Positions 19,056 to 25,242 of a stretch of 25,242 bases of DNA are shown here, piece by piece. The stretch comes from Diplonema japonicum (Eukaryota; Euglenozoa; Diplonemea; Diplonemida; Diplonemidae), in assembly GCA_964019335.1 (NCBI GenBank), contig OZ025767.1, positions 1-25,242 on the forward strand, read 5' to 3'. Made by a program: the position numbers and the translations under genes. Under the pieces are notes generated by a model. That model was not told where the DNA came from. It was given only the letters and a program-made list of their open reading frames with translations, and did no database searches. How positions within the stretch are numbered: the stretch's first letter is position 1; every line of letters starts with the position of its first letter.

Positions 19056-22000
19056 TAAGGACAAAAGAAGACCCCCGGTAGGGAAGCCCGCTGCAGGCGA
19101 GAGGCAGATGGCCCCGCTGGCCCTAGGCGTACGTGCAAGAAGTACGAAGGAATCAGACATGACTGGAGTTCGCGTAGTCTACGGAGCGGGCCCTCGCAGA
19201 GCATACCATAGTATAGGTGTGCAGCGATGGCCGGACGAGCATGCGTAGCAGCGGAAGTTCGAGACATCGACTCCACCGACGTGGTGATGCACCAAGAAAG
19301 GGCAGTGTCCACTTGTATGGACGTAGTCATAGTACAATGGATAATGCCCGGCGTGCATTGCCGCTGCCCCGCTGGCAGGCGTTTGATTACCACAACCACT
19401 CTGAGGAGTCCACGGGTGGTAATCAAAGACACACAAGAAGGCCCACTGCAAGTGTAAAGAAGATTAAGACAGAGTCCGTAAGAGTGCAGGACGAGTGCGC
19501 GACACGCAGCATGTGTGAGCGGCACCGTTCCAAGCGGGCGTGACGGAGGCGCTGGCCCCTGCGGGAACCTAGCATCCACGGCAGTGATGCGACGTGTTTA
19601 GGCCCCTGCGGGAATAGAATGAATGAGGCATGTGCATCCGGAGCTAGGTGCAAAGCGGAGGACCTGCCACAGCCGAGAGCCTGTGCCTTTGTGATGCGAG
19701 GGTCGTCCCGTGAGCATGCCACAAATGGCCAGTGATTACTTCCATAACTTATCAGTGAGTCAGACGCAATGCGAACGGTTTCTCACCTCTAGAGCGGGAG
19801 CTGCTCCAGCAGGAGCGAGGTGAGTAAGTAAGTTTCCCGAAATGCAAGCGTGCGATGTAGGTTAGATCTCGATAGCCCATTAGATGGCGCAACTAGGGGC
19901 AGAGATAGATCGCCGTATAGCAAGGAGCGCTGCAGGTCGAGGTGCGAACCTCAAGCATGTGAGGGAGGTAGCGTCACCCAGTTAGGCAATCGCCTTCTGG
20001 GTGTGTGCCGGACGAGGAGCGTAGGGGTCCAGTACCGTGATGAGGCAAACGCAGGTAGTTCTAGCGAAGCGCATAGCGACGCGTAGGAACGTATCCGTAG
20101 TAGTGTACGTAGTACACTAACGCAGGACATAAGAACCTATGGTTCGTTGCCAGGGTGCATAGCGCCCGTACAGCGGTGCAGACGAATAGGGACGAGCCTC
20201 GACGGTATTCGGAATAATATAAAAAGGAGGTGAAAAGCATCACCCGATGCACAGAGACGAATCAAGGATATCATCCGTATCATGTAAGACAGGTGTCTAG
20301 CCTGAATACATGAGGTGGGGATGTCTCCGTCCGTTAGGTGATAAGGGTACCGAGGATGAAAGCCCGACAATACGAAGTATTGGCGCACGCCATCAATGGT
20401 ATCATGATCGGAACGTTATCGTAGTGTGCCAAGACCTTCATCCGCTCAGAGGAGTCCATGGATGGAGGTTACAGGTACACGTGATTATGCACGTGGTACT
20501 GCCCGATAACGATTAGACTAGGTACATGAATGTACCTAACGAGCTGATCCCGCATAGCGTGGAGCACGAATGTAAGGTCTAGGCGTGGGTAGTAACTGTG
20601 GTTATGCGATAGAGGCCTCCCAGTTCTCAGAGAGGTTCGGCCGCAGGGTAGGTATGGCGACCGAGGTCCAGGAGTGGCGATGACGCCAGAGAACCGAGCT
20701 CGAAGATCGGGGGACGTACTTTGACCTCAACACTGATCCATTCCGTACCTGGGATGGATGCGTAGTGATGCGTAGATCACGTGCAGCTGCTCTCTTGGAA
20801 GAGAAGCTGAACATTAAGAGTGATCGAGATACCGCTGCAGTATGTGGTACCAGACTGAGAGGGAATAGCATGCCACTACAAGACATGAGGAGGTCAGGCC
20901 ACCATTGATAGTCGTCGAGTCCCCACGAACCACGAGACGGCTCCTCCGCGCAATGGTGGTCGTAATGCAGAGTGAGCGTAGCGTGGCACATTAGAGCAGC
21001 GGAAGATGATCTCCGGCCATAGGAGAATCAGCTGACTCTTAGCGAGTGCCGATGGACTTGTGCTCGTTTCTGGGCGAGCAAGTGACAAGGACATATTTTG
21101 AAGGGTAAGCGGAGCGCCGCGTATTGCCCCCGTGCTGACGGTAGGCCATACCTCACCACAACGTGTGGGGAGCAGATACCTATAAGGTATATGGCAGTGC
21201 GCAGACACCCTGAACATATATGTACTTGTCCGTCAAGGCCATTAGGAAAAGAGAGAAGGTCGGAGGGGACGTGCACCATCAGCCCTGCGTCGAGAAGAGC
21301 CCTCGAGGGCTGCCTATGCATCCACCTTAGTGGAGGAGCAGCACAGAGGTATCCTCGATGGATGGCAGCGTTAGACCTTTTGTCTTGTGAATACAGCCTA
21401 TTGCGCAAGCATAGATCATGGTACATGGAATAGGCATGCAGCGGATGGGTAGGCTGTATGAATGGGCTCTGAAGGGACTAAGGACCTGAGATCACCAGCC
21501 TCCAAACTGGTGATAGCAGATTGGTCCAGCAACAGGACTAGAGGTCTTACTGTTGTGGTCCCGAGAAGAGAGTCGCCCCCGAAGCGACCGAGAGCCACCA
21601 GGATAGGTGCTGTAGAGACAAGCATTGGATCGAATGTCTGGCCCTGAACCTTACAGCATATCACTATCGGTGTATATGCGCTGAGGAGAATGGTCCAGGC
21701 AGAGAACGACGCAAGGAATAGGCACCGCATGACCAGCTCCCATTCTGATGCACACAGCCGTGAAGTAGATATGGGAGTGCAGTTCCTGCGATGAGAATCT
21801 AGCAGGCCATAATGGTGCCTCCGTGTACCAGCAATGATCAGCCTGAGATACTAGATACGAATGCAGGGCATCTCTGTAAGAGATATTGGTGCAAAGCGCA
21901 AGGCACATCAGCCACCCATAGGCTGATGAATTACTAAGCGGAACACCAGCTTCTAAGTCCACGTACGCCATACAAGCATAGTGAGTAGGAGCGCTATCGT

Positions 22001-24139
22001 GTGAGCTTTCTATGTATAGAATAAGGAAGTGGGACCTTCCGGATATAGAGTGCCTCCGTGCACTCATGACCGATAGGGAATACTGTGGTTGCTGGCAGCA
22101 TACTACTAACAGTAGTGTTGCTCCATAGACCAACAGTAGGCTGATGAGCAGTGTGTGAATTGCAGCCCCTTTGCGGAGCTACCACGTTAGTAATACGTAC
22201 GAGTTACGACGATGGGAGGAGCTACCAGTGGACTCCAATGCTGAGTCCCCACCGTGGGACCACGCGGATGTCCATTGTAGCGATCGGGTATTACGGGAGA
22301 CTGGTCAGTAGCGGAGTTGGGATGCTGCAAAGACATACTAACGGATGGATGCCCTTGTTCCCGAGAGAGGGAAAAGAATCCTGTATTGGTAAACGTATCT
22401 ATGCACTACGGTACATGATTAAGGCTCCAATGGGGGCTGCCCGAATTGCCCCGCATGAAGTAGCCCTACAACGCACCGACGCGGAGTCCGGAGTAAGTAA
22501 AGGATTATCAGTGACCGTGTGCCCCAAATCCGTAGGCTTTAGCGTAGCGGATGTCATGAACGTGCTTGGCGTAGATAGGACGGAGACACGATGTGATGGC
22601 TACTGCTCCAGGCTTGCAACCCTATTCTGGGTCCAGAGCCGTGTGACAGTAATATTACAATGAGTGCTTGAGTATGCTCCGTATCTTCGGAGCTGAGGTA
22701 ATATCCTCGTTAAGAGGCTGGGAGTGCTGCTCCGAGGGACCAGACTTAGAGTTATTACCGAAGGCTACCATCGCGCCTCCGGGCAGCGGGGCCAACGACG
22801 AACCGAAGGCAGGCCCCCACACTTCCATGAGAGGAGGGCAGGAAAGTGCATGTGTCGTGCACGGCTGCTTCATGACAGGTTCTGCAAGTGGCGTCTGTGT
22901 GGAGGCACAGCAGGTCGAGTAACGGGTGATCGAGACGCTGGGCATACAGGATAAGAGGTAAAGGCTTGCCATCGCCTCCAGGTTAATCAAGTAGGTCTTG
23001 GCCTCCGTGCCAACTACGCAGCATACCTGCGGCAAGGATTCCAGAGTCCCCATTTATGGAGGACCGATAAAGGATGGATGCATATCCTCAGATGTGCATT
23101 CAGAGCATCATCCGGATATAACAGCTAAGCTGATACAGCAGCTGTATAGCAGTAACGGTGTCTTAGTTACTGGCATCGGAGGATAGCGACTTGAGGGTAC
23201 TCTTCAATGTACTGGAGTAATAGATCCGAACAGGGTGAATGGAGCGGGCATAAAGTGCGAAGTACGCCTGCCCTAGTCGCAGTAATTGGAGCAGAAGGAG
23301 TATATCCTCAGGCGACGCAACGCGCCACGGCAAGGAAGGAGGTGACCAGAGGATGTAGGACTGGATGAGACAACCTCAGGCCTGTCGCATCCTTGTGTAA
23401 GATATCGCAAGGATGCATCATGTCTGAGGGCATGCAGATAGCAGCAGACTACCAAGAGTGTGATTACCGCAGATGGCTCGACGGGACGAGAGAGATCATT
23501 CAAGGAGCTAATCTTACACTCGTCGAATGCTGAGCTGCGGTTCATACTGCAACGATGAGGCATGGAAGCACGATTGCTGGCCGCTTCTTGGCCAGCAGGT
23601 GCGTCCCTAAGCTTGCACTCTGCAAGTCTACTCCAGGGCCTAGGCGCGGCTTCATCGGAGAAGCCGGAAAGAGCGCGCTCCTTGCCACCTCTAGCAAGGC
23701 GCGCTCAGCGAAGGATCGCAATTCAGATGCGGCCTTCGCAACCTGACTACTGATAGACGCTTACCTTCTCATCATAGGAAGCTCCTGGATAGATGAAGGT
23801 GCGGGAACAGCCTGAACAGTCTATCCACCATTGAGTATGAGCATGAGTCACGGCGGTATCGCAGTAGACGTCTTCATCATCTCACTGCACGCAGCAGGAG
23901 TGTCATCCTTGAGTGGTGCCATCAACCTCATGGTTACGGGATGCTACGCACGCAGGACTATGAGCAGTATCCTACAGGTATCATTATATCCATGATCGGT
24001 AGGTACATGGTTACTAGAGTATACCGCCACCATAGTTGTAAGGCTATGCTGATAAGGATATCAGCATGTATCCCAATACAACATGCTCTCTCTGAGGGCA
24101 TCTCGTTGAGTATTTATGCCTTTAATAATCTGATACCCT
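19056..24139 (+). ncRNA. Putative giant structured non-coding RNA region, unit 3
   Basis: Third copy of the structured core, complete, with G at 23638 as in unit 1. Confidence 0.5.
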
Positions 24140-25242
24140 GTGAAACAACATATTTACTGTGTTACACTGTCCACACTAATGGTATCACTACATGTCCCAA
24201 TACTACAATAGTCAAGGGACTAATGTACTACCTCCGTACTACTTGATATACTCTGATGCACCCTGATATCCCGGATGTCCCTTTTTGGGCTGAAATGGCG
24301 TCCGAGGCTCACCGGGCCTTTTCCTAAAAAGGGCATTTCATTTCTCAGAATTGGTCCCGGACCATTTCCTCCAGTCTTCGAATAAAATGAGGTACCTCCA
24401 ATAAAAGTGATATTTTGGGGATGCCCAAATCCACTGATATTACTAGTCTTAGGATCTCACTGTTATACACTGTCTATACACCTCCATATTCTACTCAGCA
24501 TATGGCTAGATATTAGGTGTACAGTATCCTGCAATGGCATCACATGAGTTCATACAGTTAGCAGTCTGCTACTAGGATCCACAGAGGTCTAAATGTTGGT
24601 GAAACAACATATTTACTGTGTTACACTGTCCACACTAATGGTATCACTACATGTCCCAATACTACAATAGTCAAGGGACTAATGTACTACCTCCGTACTA
24701 CTTGATATACTCTGATGCACCCTGATATCCCGGATGTCCCTTTTTGGGCTGAAATGGCGTCCGAGGCTCACCGGGCCTTTTCCTAAAAAGGGCATTTCAT
24801 TTCTCAGAATTGGTCCCGGACCATTTCCTCCAGTCTTCGAATAAAATGAGGTACCTCCAATAAAAGTGATATTTTGGGGATGCCCAAATCCACTGATATT
24901 ACTAGTCTTAGGATCTCACTGTTATACACTGTCTATACACCTCCATATTCTACTCAGCATATGGCTAGATATTAGGTGTACAGTATCCTGCAATGGCATC
25001 ACATGAGTTCATACAGTTAGCAGTCTGCTACTAGGATCCACAGAGGTCTAAATGTTGGTGAAACAACATATTTACTGTGTTACACTGTCCACACTAATGG
25101 TATCACTACATGTCCCAATACTACAATAGTCAAGGGACTAATGTACTACCTCCGTACTACTTGATATACTCTGATGCACCCTGATATCCCGGATGTCCCT
25201 TTTTGGGCTGAAATGGCGTCCGAGGCTCACCGGGCCTTTTCC
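24140..25242. repeat. 449-bp direct subrepeats, unit 3 (third copy truncated)
   Basis: Copies at 24140-24588 and 24599-25047, then 185 bp of the third from 25058 to the window end. Confidence 0.96.

Larger units (their letters stand above)
17050..25242. repeat. 8,457-bp tandem macro-repeat, unit 3 (3' truncated by window end)
   Basis: Third copy, lacking its last 264 bp because the sequence stops. The 135 bp at the start of the window are the end of another copy, so only 129 bp are missing from an exact three-unit circle. The cut falls inside the four-base loop of a 6-bp inverted repeat in the third 449-bp subrepeat. Confidence 0.96.

Overview
The window is essentially one non-coding sequence of 8,457 bp repeated head to tail almost three times. 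It opens with the last 135 bp of a unit. Two complete units follow (136-8592 and 8593-17049), then a third (17050-25242) that stops 264 bp short. Window length plus 129 bp is exactly 3 x 8,457. The units look identical except for one base, G at 6724 and 23638 but A at 15181. I compared them by spot checks and by the identity of their six-frame translations, not by a full alignment.

Each unit has three parts (first-unit coordinates; add 8,457 or 16,914 for the others). Part A (136-2125) is AT-rich spacer with scattered telomere-type TTTAGGG/CCCTAAA heptamers. It ends in phased, degenerate 91-bp repeats and a (CG)8 tract at 2126-2141. Part B (2142-7225, about 5.1 kb) has higher GC and is packed with local and nested inverted repeats: stems of 5-11 bp, short loops, three-way-junction arrangements and many U.G pairs when read on the + strand. 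Part C (7226-8592) is three copies of a 449-bp sequence separated by 10-bp spacers, after which part A starts again.

No convincing protein gene was found. The longest open frames are 170-183 codons, overlap one another on opposite strands, resemble no family I know and cut across the predicted stems. I also found no tRNA, CRISPR array, transposase or recognisable rRNA. The best reading of part B is one or more large structured RNAs transcribed from the + strand, with C plus A as an intergenic spacer. The layout (homogenised array, subrepeats in the spacer, a GC-richer structured core of about 5 kb) resembles a ribosomal DNA array, but the universal rRNA signature strings are absent, so I do not call it rDNA.

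The host is uncertain. Long homogenised tandem arrays and spacer subrepeats suggest eukaryotic DNA, and TTTAGGG is the telomere heptamer of plants, many algae and several protist lineages. A circular element of 8.46 kb assembled as a concatemer is equally possible. The most interesting points are the size and density of structure in part B, and three separate hairpins in it that share the same six-base loop, CUCCGU, on different stems.
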